A stretch of DNA of 64,000 nucleotides from NCBI GenBank assembly GCA_965230215.1, contig CBDDKN010000001.1:248001-312000 (forward strand). The letters are read 5' to 3'. The position numbers and the translations under genes were made by a program. Shown here piece by piece: positions 25,164-33,646 of this stretch (position 1 is the stretch's first letter; each line of letters starts with the position of its first letter). Below the pieces are notes generated by a model. The model worked only from the letters and a program-made list of their open reading frames with translations, did no database searches and was not told where the DNA came from. The DNA is from RFSX01 sp965230215. Its GTDB lineage: Bacteria > Bacteroidota > Bacteroidia > Chitinophagales > Saprospiraceae.

Positions 25164-27893
25164 TTAGTCTATCTCTACGCGAATACCATCGTCAGATTTT
25201 CCTTCACCAATTTTGTACTTGAGACCTACCATAAAGAATCTTCCAAGGTTGACAAATTCTACTTCCCGGATAGATTGGATATCTCCTGATCGTCTATAAC
25301 CTATGTTTTGGTTAAGTATATCATGAGCAGATAGCCGCACTTCTAGTCTGTCGTTGAAGAGCAACTTGCTGACGCTGGCTCTCCAAAGAAAAAAGTCTGG
25401 TGTATCTGTGAATACAGAGCCGGTAAAGTTAGAATACTCAATGTCCGAACTAAAAGTCCATCCTTTTGCAAGGTAGAATTCATTCAGTAGGAAGTAACTG
25501 CTGTTGACGTAGTTTTGATTAAAGTCTGGGGCAAGGCCATATTGTCTGCTGTTAAGGTCTTGAGTGGTTCCTAACTCAACCAGAACATGGTCAGTTTTGC
25601 GGTTACTGATGCTGAAACGAATATTGGCATTTTTATCCTGTACATCACTCGCCAGGCCATTGATAAAGCTATCATAGTTAGAGTAGCGCATGCGCGCTCT
25701 GATTCTATATTTCAGCTTGAGTGGTCTGAATGGTCTTGAGAAACTGATATAACTGCTCAGGTCATAATAGTTGTCAGTATTGATTGGAACAACTGTCTGG
25801 AACAGGTTCTCATCAATATCTGTCCTGTATACAATTCTGTTTGAGGCAATATTCGAACTCAGATTGATAAAGAGACTGGTAAAGTTGAAATTGTCAAAGA
25901 GATGAAACCCGATACCCAGTCTATGATCATACTGTGGATCCAGGTCTGGATTACCTATGTATTTGAAATTTGGTCTTGTATTGTCTGGCAGAGGCATCAG
26001 TTGATCCAGTGTAGGAGCAACGATTGAAGTATTGTAACTGAAGTTCAGGCTCTTGCCGCCTTTCATTTCATATTCCAAATTGTAAGATGGTAAGATATTG
26101 AAGAAGTCTTTAGATATGTTGGACTCGTTATCATTGATAATACCATCTAGGCTTGTGAATTGGGCATTGAGCGCAAAATTCATTTTTAGTGCCTTGGTAT
26201 TTCTCCTTATGTTGAATCCCGTTCTCTGATATGTATATATTTTCTCATATTCAGAGCTCAGAATATCGTTGAGTACATCTTCTCCATTTACAATATCAAA
26301 GAACAGTCTTGTAGGCATCTCTTGACTGCGTCCATAAGCATAAGAGGCTCCAAGAAATACCTTTTCACTAAGCGGCTCAGTGGCCTTTGTGTCAAAACTC
26401 AACTGATTGAGTGTGTTGTCATAATTTTGATTCTGCAATAGATCGAAAGACTGTGTTCCAAGATTGTTGATATTGTCTACAAAGTCAAACTTATCGGTCT
26501 CATCTGTTTTGTAAGTAAATGTCGAAATAAGTGATCTTCCTTTCTTTTTGAACCTTCTTTTAAACCATGTTTTGGAATCAAGTCCCCAAGAGTCTGTCTC
26601 TGAATTGAATTGGGATAATGTATTGCCGAAGCTTGCTGAAGACTTGAAGAATTCTCCAAATTCAAATCTTTCCAACTGCCTCTCCTTCTTGTTGAGGTTG
26701 TTTTGAAATACCAATTCGGTAAGAGGATTGATTTTATAATTTAATTTGGTATTAAGCTGATGGCTGATATTTGATTTATCGCTTATTAAACTATCCGTAT
26801 TGCTATACCTGAAATCCTCTGTAATGCTTTCTGTTGTGCTCCGTTGGGTCAAGTTGTTGGCGATCCTGTTGTACAGGTAATAAGACCTTAGGCTGAGTTT
26901 ATCCGAAATTTCATAGTTGAAATTGGCTCCAATAGATGTAGACTCATTTAAGCCGTCTTCGATGCCCTGATAATCAGCAAAGTTGATCCCACCTGATGAC
27001 ATAGCAGCAGCTATACCTCCCATGAAGTCAATCTGATCCTGAAAACTGAAAGTTTCTTCATTGATATTGTTACTGGCCACAATGGCAGAAGCTTGCATGC
27101 GCGGAGAGAATCTGAAATAGTTGAGGCCTCCCTGGTAACTGTCTTCAGTACCACCAGCTATATCTGCACTTCCGAAACCACCATTCTTGTGATCTTCTTT
27201 GAGTTGCAGGTTGATTGTTTTTTCTTCTTCGCCATCATCTATGCCTGTGAATTCTGCAACTTCGGATTGCTTATCATAGACTTCGACCTTGTCTATTGCT
27301 TCAGCCTTTAGGTTTTTGGTCGCCATCTTTGGATCACCACCAAAGAACTCCTTTCCGTCTACCAATACATTATCCACATCTTCTCCTTGTGCTTTGATGT
27401 TGCCGTTCCTTTCCACTTCTATACCGGGTAGTTTCTTAAGCAGATCCTCCACGCTGGCGTTGGGTCTCGTTTTGAAAGCATCTGCATTGTAGCTTATGGT
27501 GTCACCTCTGATGCCCATAGGAATATGCTCGGCTTTGATGGTGATCTCCTTAAGTACTTCACTCGATTCACCCAATGTGATAATGCCAATATTGAGATCT
27601 TTTGAATTATTGTCTGTGCTCAGCATTTTACTATAGGATTCAAAAGAGATGAAGCTGACCTGAAGTATATTGGAATCTGCTTCGACATCTGATAATCTGA
27701 ATCGGCCCAAATCATCAGTAAGGGCAAAACTTATCATGGTAGAATCCTGGCCATCAAGCAGTACGACAGTTGCGCCTGATAGTGCTTGTGAGGTCTCATC
27801 CAATACCTTTCCTATAACAGTAGTCTGTGCATTGACAGTAAGATAGATGAAGCAAAACAGGATTGTTTGCGTTAGATATATGAGTTTTTTCAT
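25164..27893 (-). CDS. Outer-membrane receptor, TonB-receptor-like beta-barrel with regulatory domain
   Basis: 909 residues: signal peptide ending TVNAQ, a carboxypeptidase-like regulatory domain (about 25-110, GKVLDETSQALSGATVVLLDG), a plug-like domain (about 120-230, including RPNASVEDLLKKLPGI, VLVDGKEFFGGDP and AEAIDKVEVYD) and a long beta-barrel of the OMP_b-brl_3 kind. Family members are usually annotated outer-membrane beta-barrel proteins and are often paired with GLPGLI-family proteins, as here, where a GLPGLI gene lies 9 nt upstream. The substrate is unknown. Direct GGTTAAT repeats in the promoter region shared with the kinase operon suggest control by that two-component system. Confidence 0.88.
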   Translation of the reverse strand: MKKLIYLTQTILFCFIYLTVNAQTTVIGKVLDETSQALSGATVVLLDGQDSTMISFALTDDLGRFRLSDVEADSNILQVSFISFESYSKMLSTDNNSKDLNIGIITLGESSEVLKEITIKAEHIPMGIRGDTISYNADAFKTRPNASVEDLLKKLPGIEVERNGNIKAQGEDVDNVLVDGKEFFGGDPKMATKNLKAEAIDKVEVYDKQSEVAEFTGIDDGEEEKTINLQLKEDHKNGGFGSADIAGGTEDSYQGGLNYFRFSPRMQASAIVASNNINEETFSFQDQIDFMGGIAAAMSSGGINFADYQGIEDGLNESTSIGANFNYEISDKLSLRSYYLYNRIANNLTQRSTTESITEDFRYSNTDSLISDKSNISHQLNTKLNYKINPLTELVFQNNLNKKERQLERFEFGEFFKSSASFGNTLSQFNSETDSWGLDSKTWFKRRFKKKGRSLISTFTYKTDETDKFDFVDNINNLGTQSFDLLQNQNYDNTLNQLSFDTKATEPLSEKVFLGASYAYGRSQEMPTRLFFDIVNGEDVLNDILSSEYEKIYTYQRTGFNIRRNTKALKMNFALNAQFTSLDGIINDNESNISKDFFNILPSYNLEYEMKGGKSLNFSYNTSIVAPTLDQLMPLPDNTRPNFKYIGNPDLDPQYDHRLGIGFHLFDNFNFTSLFINLSSNIASNRIVYRTDIDENLFQTVVPINTDNYYDLSSYISFSRPFRPLKLKYRIRARMRYSNYDSFINGLASDVQDKNANIRFSISNRKTDHVLVELGTTQDLNSRQYGLAPDFNQNYVNSSYFLLNEFYLAKGWTFSSDIEYSNFTGSVFTDTPDFFLWRASVSKLLFNDRLEVRLSAHDILNQNIGYRRSGDIQSIREVEFVNLGRFFMVGLKYKIGEGKSDDGIRVEID

Positions 27894-27902
27894 GATCAGC
27901 TT

Positions 27903-28654
27903 TTATCTTCTTTCTCTAATCACTCTGTTGTCTCCATACATCTCTTCCATTTCTCTTTCTTTCTCTTCCTGAATTTTATCATATTGTTCCTGGGTAACTT
28001 TTTTTCCATCAGAAGGAATGACGATGGCTTTGGCTTCCAGTTCTTGTAGATTTACTTCCTGTGCCTGAACTTCTCTTTCTCCGTCATTGAAGCTGGCCAT
28101 AAGGATGAGGCCCGGTAAGCCATGCAGTCCTCCTGGTCCGGTTGTAACTGGAATTTGTGGTGTAAACCAAGCCACTATAAAATTGTCTTCATCTTCAACA
28201 ACAGCTTTCTGGCATTCGTATCCCAGGAATTTTATCTTTTCATTGGTGATTTTCCATTTGTGCTTATGCAATTGATCTTTGATGACAAAGCTCTTGCCCA
28301 TCATACCGGTTTGATGAATTTTCTTTTGTTCAGGGAAGAACTTGTAGTATATGTCTTCTGTATCATCGACCATACGAGTTTGATATGAAAAGAACCATCA
28401 TCAGATTTTAAATCGACATGCCTTCCATGGATTCACCTTTTACATTTCTGTAGAGGGATTCATCTTTGTTAAACAATAATTCCTTGCTAACGCTTTGCGA
28501 CTCAGGCATCATTGATTTCATTTCATCAGTCATGCCTTCAAGTCTCGATATCGAATTTCACTGTTTCCTTATATGTGATTATGCCTTCAGTTTGGGCAAA
28601 TATTTGAGTGCTGATTGCAGTAAGTAGAAAAAGTAGATACATTAAGTTTTTCAT
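27903..28654 (-). pseudogene. GLPGLI-family protein gene broken by three frameshifts
   Basis: The ATG at 28654 begins a proper signal peptide (MKNLMYLLFLLTAISTQIFAQ) but the frame stops at 28538-28540. A second frame (LEGMTDEMKSMMPESQS...) stops at 28408-28410. A third short stretch (DLKSDDGSFHIK) leads into the frame open from 28373 to 27903, which holds the family motif GGLHGLPGLIL. Correcting one extra base near 28541-28546, one missing base near 28411-28417 and one missing base in the run at 28379-28381 yields 250 residues, the usual family length. GLPGLI proteins are secreted or periplasmic and of unknown function, often beside barrel receptors. Decay or sequencing error. Confidence 0.85.
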
Positions 28655-28703
28655 GATTTTAATTTTTGTTGTTGCTAAGGTATTTACTGATTTTGCTTGG
28701 ATG

Positions 28704-28741
28704 GGTTAATGAAAATGTATCTTAGGTTAATTAAGGTTAAT
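28704..28741. promoter_or_regulatory. Three helically phased GGTTAAT direct repeats
   Basis: GGTTAAT occurs at 28704-28710, 28725-28731 and 28735-28741, spaced 21 and 10 bp start to start, that is two and one helical turns. The sites lie between the GLPGLI/receptor operon and the divergent kinase/regulator operon, the third ending 28 nt before a TAATTTTG box. Tandem direct repeats at about 10 bp are the usual target form of OmpR-family regulators, so I infer these are boxes for the adjacent response regulator. Confidence 0.55.
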
Positions 28742-28768
28742 AGATTACGGAACTACTGATTATTGATA

Positions 28769-28776
28769 TAATTTTG
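28769..28776 (+). promoter_or_regulatory. Possible -7 box for the histidine kinase operon
   Basis: TAATTTTG matches TAnnTTTG, but it ends only 5 nt before the ATG, so transcription from it would be nearly leaderless or the true start codon is further in (Met13). No clear -33 element is seen, which would fit dependence on an activator bound at the GGTTAAT repeats. Confidence 0.35.
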
Positions 28777-28781
28777 GATGT

Positions 28782-30122
28782 ATGCAAGGCATAATACGTC
28801 AAGGTTTTGTTGTTCCGATGATTATAAGCATAGTGATGCTTATTGCCTTTCTTTCATATTTTCTCAAGACAGAATATGACAAGGAGAGAGAGGTTATTGC
28901 AATTGAAAACCGTGACGACGCTTTTGTTAGCTTGTTTGCCAACATCAAGGATGCAGGGCAGGTGGAATGGAAGACTGATTCATTGGGGAATGATATAATT
29001 GTGAAGATTGAATCCCTGAATGACAGTATGTTTTATGACAGTTTGGTTCATGGTACTGTGGATCTGTTTGACCATAGGACAACGGCCCATGTAGTTAGTC
29101 AGACTGAGATACTGCAGGTAAACGAGACCCCGGATTCAATTGTAACAGTACATCAGATACAAACCGATTCGTTTGGAAAACTTAAGTTGAGAAAGGCTTA
29201 TACCAAGGAGTTTACTTTTGAATCTGATACACTGCTTAATTCAGGTATGTTGGAGTTGCATGGATTCCTGGATGATATTGGATCAGGGGCACACCTGGGA
29301 AAGGATGTCAATCCAATGGATGTTTTTAAACGTATGCTTCCTCAATTGGGTTTTTCACTATTCTTATTGTTAATGGTCCTCAGTGCATTCTTTATGCTGG
29401 CCCGAAGTCTTGTAAAGGAACAACAGCTGTCACATCTTCGCAATGACTTCATTGCAAATATGACTCATGAGCTAAAGACACCGGTAAGTACGGTAAGTGT
29501 GGCCTTGGAGGCCTTAAGTAACTTTGATGCTAAGGATGATGCCCATTTGCGAAAAGAGTATCTTGACATATCTAGATCTGAACTCTCCAGACTTGACATG
29601 TTGGTTGACAATGCTCTGAATATAAGCTTGTTTGAAAAAGGCAAGATCGTACTCGAGAAGGAAATATGTGATTTGTCTGCAATAGTGGAGGATACATACA
29701 AGCGTCTGTCGTTTGGTACGGATCATGCTGGACCAAACTTTGAAATCGAAAAGAAAGGAGAGGATTTCAGATTAAGTGCCGATAGAATCCACCTCACCAA
29801 TATCATACATAATCTTGTAGAGAATGGTATAAAGTATTCGAAGGATCAGCCGTGGATCAAATTGGGTATTGAAGAACTTCAGGACCATCTTGTATTAAGC
29901 GTTGAAGATCGGGGTATTGGCATTGATCCTGCATATAAGGACAAAGTATTTGATAAGTTCTTCAGGGTACCTCAGGGGGATAAGCACAATGTCAAAGGAT
30001 ATGGTTTGGGATTAAGTTATGTCAAGCAAATTGTGGAGGATCACAATGCAGAGATTGCAGTCGAAAGTCAACTGGGTAAGGGAACCAAATTTATAATCAC
30101 TTTTCCAAAAGCCAATTCATAA
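28782..30122 (+). CDS. Sensor histidine kinase
   Basis: 446 residues. Membrane helix 1 is at about 8-28, a sensor region of about 155 residues in the periplasm follows, and helix 2 is at about 188-210. The HisKA domain has the phospho-accepting His229 in FIANMTHELKTPVS. The ATPase domain shows the N box NIIHNLVENGIKYS, G1 box VEDRGIGID, F box KFFRVPQG and G2 box GYGLGLSYVKQIV. The sensor region has no family I recognise. The response regulator starts 1 nt after the stop, so they form one transcription unit. Together with the divergent GLPGLI/receptor genes this is a common Bacteroidota arrangement. Confidence 0.92.
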   Translation: MQGIIRQGFVVPMIISIVMLIAFLSYFLKTEYDKEREVIAIENRDDAFVSLFANIKDAGQVEWKTDSLGNDIIVKIESLNDSMFYDSLVHGTVDLFDHRTTAHVVSQTEILQVNETPDSIVTVHQIQTDSFGKLKLRKAYTKEFTFESDTLLNSGMLELHGFLDDIGSGAHLGKDVNPMDVFKRMLPQLGFSLFLLLMVLSAFFMLARSLVKEQQLSHLRNDFIANMTHELKTPVSTVSVALEALSNFDAKDDAHLRKEYLDISRSELSRLDMLVDNALNISLFEKGKIVLEKEICDLSAIVEDTYKRLSFGTDHAGPNFEIEKKGEDFRLSADRIHLTNIIHNLVENGIKYSKDQPWIKLGIEELQDHLVLSVEDRGIGIDPAYKDKVFDKFFRVPQGDKHNVKGYGLGLSYVKQIVEDHNAEIAVESQLGKGTKFIITFPKANS

Positions 30123-30123
30123 T

Positions 30124-30810
30124 ATGGCCAGGGTATTATATCTCGAGGACGAGCTTTTTCTGGGCAGAATTGTAAGAGACAGTTTGGAGAGCAGGGGTTT
30201 TGAAATGCACCTGGTATCAGATGGCGCCAACCTGATGCAGGCCTTTGAAGACTTCAATCCTGATATATGTGTTTTTGATATCATGGTTCCCAATATCGAT
30301 GGTTATGAGCTTGCCACATTGGTGAGGAAGATCAATAAGCGGATTCCAATCATTTTTCTGTCGGCGAAGAGTCAGACCAAGGATGTCTTAAAAGGGTTTG
30401 ATGCCGGAGGAAACGATTATTTGAAAAAGCCTTTCAGCATGGAAGAGCTTATCGTAAGAATAGAGAATCTGTTATCCATGAGCAATAAGAATCAGCGTGA
30501 TGAAGCGGATTCTGACATTACCATTGGAAGCTTTGTTTTTAGACCTACCAAGTTTGAACTCGTCCATGAAGATGAAATTGTGTCACTATCTCACAGAGAA
30601 AATGAGCTCTTGAAATTGATGAGCTCCAAACAAAATCAAAAGATTGAGCGCAGAGCCATTTTAAAGCAGTTATGGGGCGATGATAGTCTGTATAATTCCC
30701 GAAATCTGGATGTGTATATCCGAAAGCTGAGGGTTTATTTTGAAAAGGATAAACGTATCAGGCTTAAAACCTTAAGAGGGGTGGGCTATTATCTTGACGT
30801 GGGCAAATAG
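30124..30810 (+). CDS. OmpR-family response regulator
   Basis: 228 residues. The receiver domain covers 1-120 with acidic residues E8 and D9, the phosphorylated Asp52 in VFDIMVPNIDGYE, and the lysine of FLKKPFS-type near residue 102. The winged-helix DNA-binding domain is at about 130-226, ending with RNLDVYIRKLRVYFEKD and TLRGVGYYLDV. It is paired with the histidine kinase just upstream. Likely targets are the tandem GGTTAAT repeats upstream of the kinase, giving autoregulation and control of the divergent receptor/GLPGLI operon. Confidence 0.93.
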   Translation: MARVLYLEDELFLGRIVRDSLESRGFEMHLVSDGANLMQAFEDFNPDICVFDIMVPNIDGYELATLVRKINKRIPIIFLSAKSQTKDVLKGFDAGGNDYLKKPFSMEELIVRIENLLSMSNKNQRDEADSDITIGSFVFRPTKFELVHEDEIVSLSHRENELLKLMSSKQNQKIERRAILKQLWGDDSLYNSRNLDVYIRKLRVYFEKDKRIRLKTLRGVGYYLDVGK

Positions 30811-30834
30811 GCCCTAATTTTCACTTCATTTTTT

Positions 30835-30869
30835 ATCATGTCAAAATGCATGTCCCAATTTGACATGAT
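30835..30869. repeat. 11-bp inverted repeat downstream of the response regulator
   Basis: Perfect arms atcatgtcaaa and tttgacatgat separated by 13 nt, starting 25 nt after the stop codon. T-rich sequence lies before rather than after it, so it is not a standard plus-strand terminator; it could be an mRNA 3' stabilising hairpin or a binding site. Confidence 0.5.
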
Positions 30870-30955
30870 TTGATTAAACCAGATATGTAAATATTGGCTA
30901 ATTTGTGTCGTTCGAAAGAGAATAACTTCCAAACTTTCCCTTAAAGCGATAAAAA

Positions 30956-30981
30956 AAAGAGATGATAATGATCATCTCTTT
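30956..30981 (-). terminator. Terminator-like hairpin, strongest on the minus strand
   Basis: A perfect 11-bp stem (aaagagatgat / atcatctcttt) with loop aatg. The left side is a run of eight A, which gives a T-run on the minus strand; on the plus strand only three T follow. The minus-strand transcript it would end is not obvious apart from a 17-codon frame. Confidence 0.6.
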
Positions 30982-31014
30982 GAATGAATTTCCTTTAAAA
31001 TGTTTTGGGATTAT

Positions 31015-31068
31015 TTAGACGTCCATAACTTCTTCAATAATCTCCAAAATGAAGACAATTGTATCCAT
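31015..31068 (-). CDS. Possible 17-residue micro-ORF
   Basis: On the minus strand, ATG at 31068 opens a 17-codon hydrophobic and acidic peptide beginning MDTIVFILEIIEEV, ending 34 nt before a minus-strand terminator-like hairpin. A TACATTTA box (complement of 31112-31119) could be its -7 element. No ribosome-binding site is evident. It could equally be chance sequence within a small RNA. Confidence 0.2.
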   Translation of the reverse strand: MDTIVFILEIIEEVMDV

Positions 31069-31095
31069 GTGATATGATTTAGAATGTTTTGAACC

Positions 31096-31142
31096 GAACT
31101 GGTGACAATGTTAAATGTAATAATTGTGCCAGTTCTTTTTTT
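31096..31142 (+). terminator. Rho-independent terminator, plus strand
   Basis: gaactgg / ccagttc pair with further inner pairing (acaat / attgt) and are followed by seven T. It lies about 285 nt after the response regulator stop and 83 nt before the next plus-strand gene, so the kinase operon may carry a long 3' UTR or a separate small RNA ends here. Confidence 0.7.
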
Positions 31143-31224
31143 ATTCACGCTTTATTATGACATGATTTTTGCATAGATAGGTAAACTAATTGTCATAAAA
31201 TATTGTAAATTAGGCATTTGTGGT

Positions 31225-32625
31225 ATGAAGGAGTTGTCGAAAATTGCCAGAATTTATGATGAATTACTGAAAAATAAAACTTCAAAATTCATCAGATCAA
31301 GCTTCAATGAGAAGGAAGAGAAGCTCTTTTCCTTGCTTCAAACAGAGGTTTCCGACAATACAATTGCCAAGAATATTTACAATGTATCCCCATCTCACCA
31401 GTCTTATCAGTCTCTAAAGAGAAGCCTTTTAGAAAAGCTGCACGCTATCATATTTACCACGAATACGGGAAAAGGCTATTCCAAGCAACGTCTTGATGTC
31501 TCCCGGGAATTCCTGGTTATTCGCATATTAACAATCCTGAAGTTGCGGGACATTTGTATTCCAATGGCCCAAAAGACACTTAAAAAGTGCCAGCGGTTTC
31601 AAATGTTTTATGAAGCTTCAGAGATATGTCGTTTGCTTTCGGAACACAATGCAGTATATGCTAAGAATATATCTGAGGGTGAGCATTACTATAAGCTTTC
31701 AGTGGACTATATCGACATCTACAGGGAAGAATTGAGAGCGGCATGGCAATATCAGTACTTCAGGAGTCTGTATGGCACCAAGGCATTTGAGGAAAGCGCA
31801 GATAAAATCGCAATTGTTACTCACGAGCTTATGGGAAATGTTGGTCTTAAGAGTAAAAGACTGGCTTTCTTCTATTATGATCTCAAGTTCTTTGAATATT
31901 ACATACGGAAGGATAATGACAAGATGGTGGACGTATGTAATGAGGCCATTGCCTACTTTGACGCGCTTCCATTTAGCCATGACTCACTTAAAAACGTTTT
32001 TGTGTTTCACTTGATTGAGCTGTATCTCATCACCAACGAACTTGAAAAAGCCAAGGAGTTAATCATAAGCTTTCTTGATAAAACAGATAAAAAGAGTCCT
32101 TCTTATTATAGATATAAAGAGTTATTACTGCGCATATACCTTTTTGAAGGGCGATATGAAAAAGCTGAAGAAATATATCAATACCTGGAAAAGAATATCC
32201 GTAAGCTGGCAAATATTTATACCAAGGACAGATTGATTTTATACGAGTTGTATCTTTCCATTCTAAGCAACCGTGAAGTAAACTTTAGAAAAGTCAATTA
32301 TAATATCAATAAGATAAAGCAGGATAAGAAAGGACTTCATGTGCCTTACCTTATAGCCAGAGCTGTTTATCAATACCTGAATGATCCAGATATCCTTATT
32401 GATAAACTAGATGCACTTAATCAATACAGCTACAAATATCTAAAGGAAGGGCAGTTTAATCGAACGCGTCAGTTTATCAAGATACTAAACGAGATCATGT
32501 CTGGGAAAGGAATAGACGAAGTCCAACTCAATGAAGCCTCAGAGCAGATTAGCAACTACAGTCTTGAAATGGTTTCTTATGATATATTGCTTGAAAAGAT
32601 GAAATCCCGCGTAGAGCTGGTTTAA
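31225..32625 (+). CDS. Helical-repeat (TPR-like) protein, unknown function
   Basis: 466 residues with no signal peptide or membrane segment, very rich in Lys, Tyr, Leu and Ile. The middle and C-terminal parts show repeated helix pairs with TPR spacing, for example YLITNELEKAKELIISFLDK and LFEGRYEKAEEIYQYLEK near 270-330. The N-terminus (KIARIYDELL, SLLQTEVSDN) is also helical. No catalytic or DNA-binding motif is visible. It is probably a cytoplasmic scaffold protein. Its stop overlaps the convergent aldolase stop by 4 nt. A terminator upstream separates it from the two-component operon. Confidence 0.75.
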   Translation: MKELSKIARIYDELLKNKTSKFIRSSFNEKEEKLFSLLQTEVSDNTIAKNIYNVSPSHQSYQSLKRSLLEKLHAIIFTTNTGKGYSKQRLDVSREFLVIRILTILKLRDICIPMAQKTLKKCQRFQMFYEASEICRLLSEHNAVYAKNISEGEHYYKLSVDYIDIYREELRAAWQYQYFRSLYGTKAFEESADKIAIVTHELMGNVGLKSKRLAFFYYDLKFFEYYIRKDNDKMVDVCNEAIAYFDALPFSHDSLKNVFVFHLIELYLITNELEKAKELIISFLDKTDKKSPSYYRYKELLLRIYLFEGRYEKAEEIYQYLEKNIRKLANIYTKDRLILYELYLSILSNREVNFRKVNYNINKIKQDKKGLHVPYLIARAVYQYLNDPDILIDKLDALNQYSYKYLKEGQFNRTRQFIKILNEIMSGKGIDEVQLNEASEQISNYSLEMVSYDILLEKMKSRVELV

Positions 32626-33644
32626 CGCTCTTGCTGTTTTTTAAGCATATCCAGGGCGACATCAACGATCATGTCTTCCTGTCCGCCTACCATCTTTCTT
32701 TCACCCAGCTCATTTAATATTTCACGGGTATCCATGCCATATTTTTCTGCAGCTCTTTCTGAATGCAATAGAAAAGAAGAGTATACACCGGCATAGCCAA
32801 GTGAAAGTGTTTCTCTGTCTACGCGAACCGGTCTGCTTTGAAGCGGTCTGATCCTGTCATCGGCCAAGTCCATCAATTTAAAAAGATCGCAATTGTTTTC
32901 CACACCTTGTTTGTTCAAGACAGCTATCAACACTTCAAGTGGTGCATTACCTGCACCAGCACCCATGCCTGCCAGAGATGCATCTATTCTATTGGCGCCA
33001 TGCTGATGGGCGACGATTGAATTGGCGATTCCCAAAGAGAGATTATGGTGACAGTGAATACCAATTTCGGTTTCATCATTGAGTCTTTCTTTAAAAGCCA
33101 ATATTCTATCCTTTACATCTTCCATTAACAATGCACCTGCTGAGTCTGTAACGTAAACACAGTGTGCGCCTGAATCTTCCATAATTTTAGCTTCATCAGC
33201 AAGGCTCTTTGGATTGTTCATATGCGCCATCATCAGAAAACCCGCAACATCCATTCCCAGCTTACGTGCAGCTTGAATATGTTGTATTGAGATATCGGCC
33301 TCAGTGCAGTGTGTGGCTATACGTACCGATTCTACACCCAGGTCTCGTGCTTTTTTCAAGTCTTCAATGGTACCAATACCTGGAAGTAGTAGGGTAGTGA
33401 GTTTGGCGTGCTTAAGTTGTGATGCAATACCATCAAGCCAGTCCCAATCTGTACAAGCACCAAATCCATAATTAAAGCTGCCACCGGATAAACCATCACC
33501 ATGTGCTATTTCTATAGCATCTACACCAGCTCTGTCCAATTCAATGGCAAGGTCTCTTATTTGCTCTTTCGAATATTGATGTTTAATGGCGTGCATCCCA
33601 TCACGAAGAGTTACATCTTGGATATATAATTTATGTCGGCTCAT
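32622..33644 (-). CDS. mhpE: 4-hydroxy-2-oxovalerate aldolase
   Basis: 340 residues, a TIM-barrel class II aldolase of the DmpG/MhpE family. Active-site residues match: R14, D15 and H18 in DVTLRDGMHAIKHQY, metal ligands H197 and H199 in GIHCHHNLSLG, and the C-terminal communication domain with GGQEDMIVD. It splits 4-hydroxy-2-oxovalerate into pyruvate and acetaldehyde and channels the aldehyde to its dehydrogenase partner, which is encoded 2 nt upstream. This is the last pair of the catechol meta-cleavage pathway. The upstream ring-cleavage genes are not in this window. Confidence 0.94.
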   Translation of the reverse strand: MSRHKLYIQDVTLRDGMHAIKHQYSKEQIRDLAIELDRAGVDAIEIAHGDGLSGGSFNYGFGACTDWDWLDGIASQLKHAKLTTLLLPGIGTIEDLKKARDLGVESVRIATHCTEADISIQHIQAARKLGMDVAGFLMMAHMNNPKSLADEAKIMEDSGAHCVYVTDSAGALLMEDVKDRILAFKERLNDETEIGIHCHHNLSLGIANSIVAHQHGANRIDASLAGMGAGAGNAPLEVLIAVLNKQGVENNCDLFKLMDLADDRIRPLQSRPVRVDRETLSLGYAGVYSSFLLHSERAAEKYGMDTREILNELGERKMVGGQEDMIVDVALDMLKKQQER

Positions 33645-33646
33645 TA

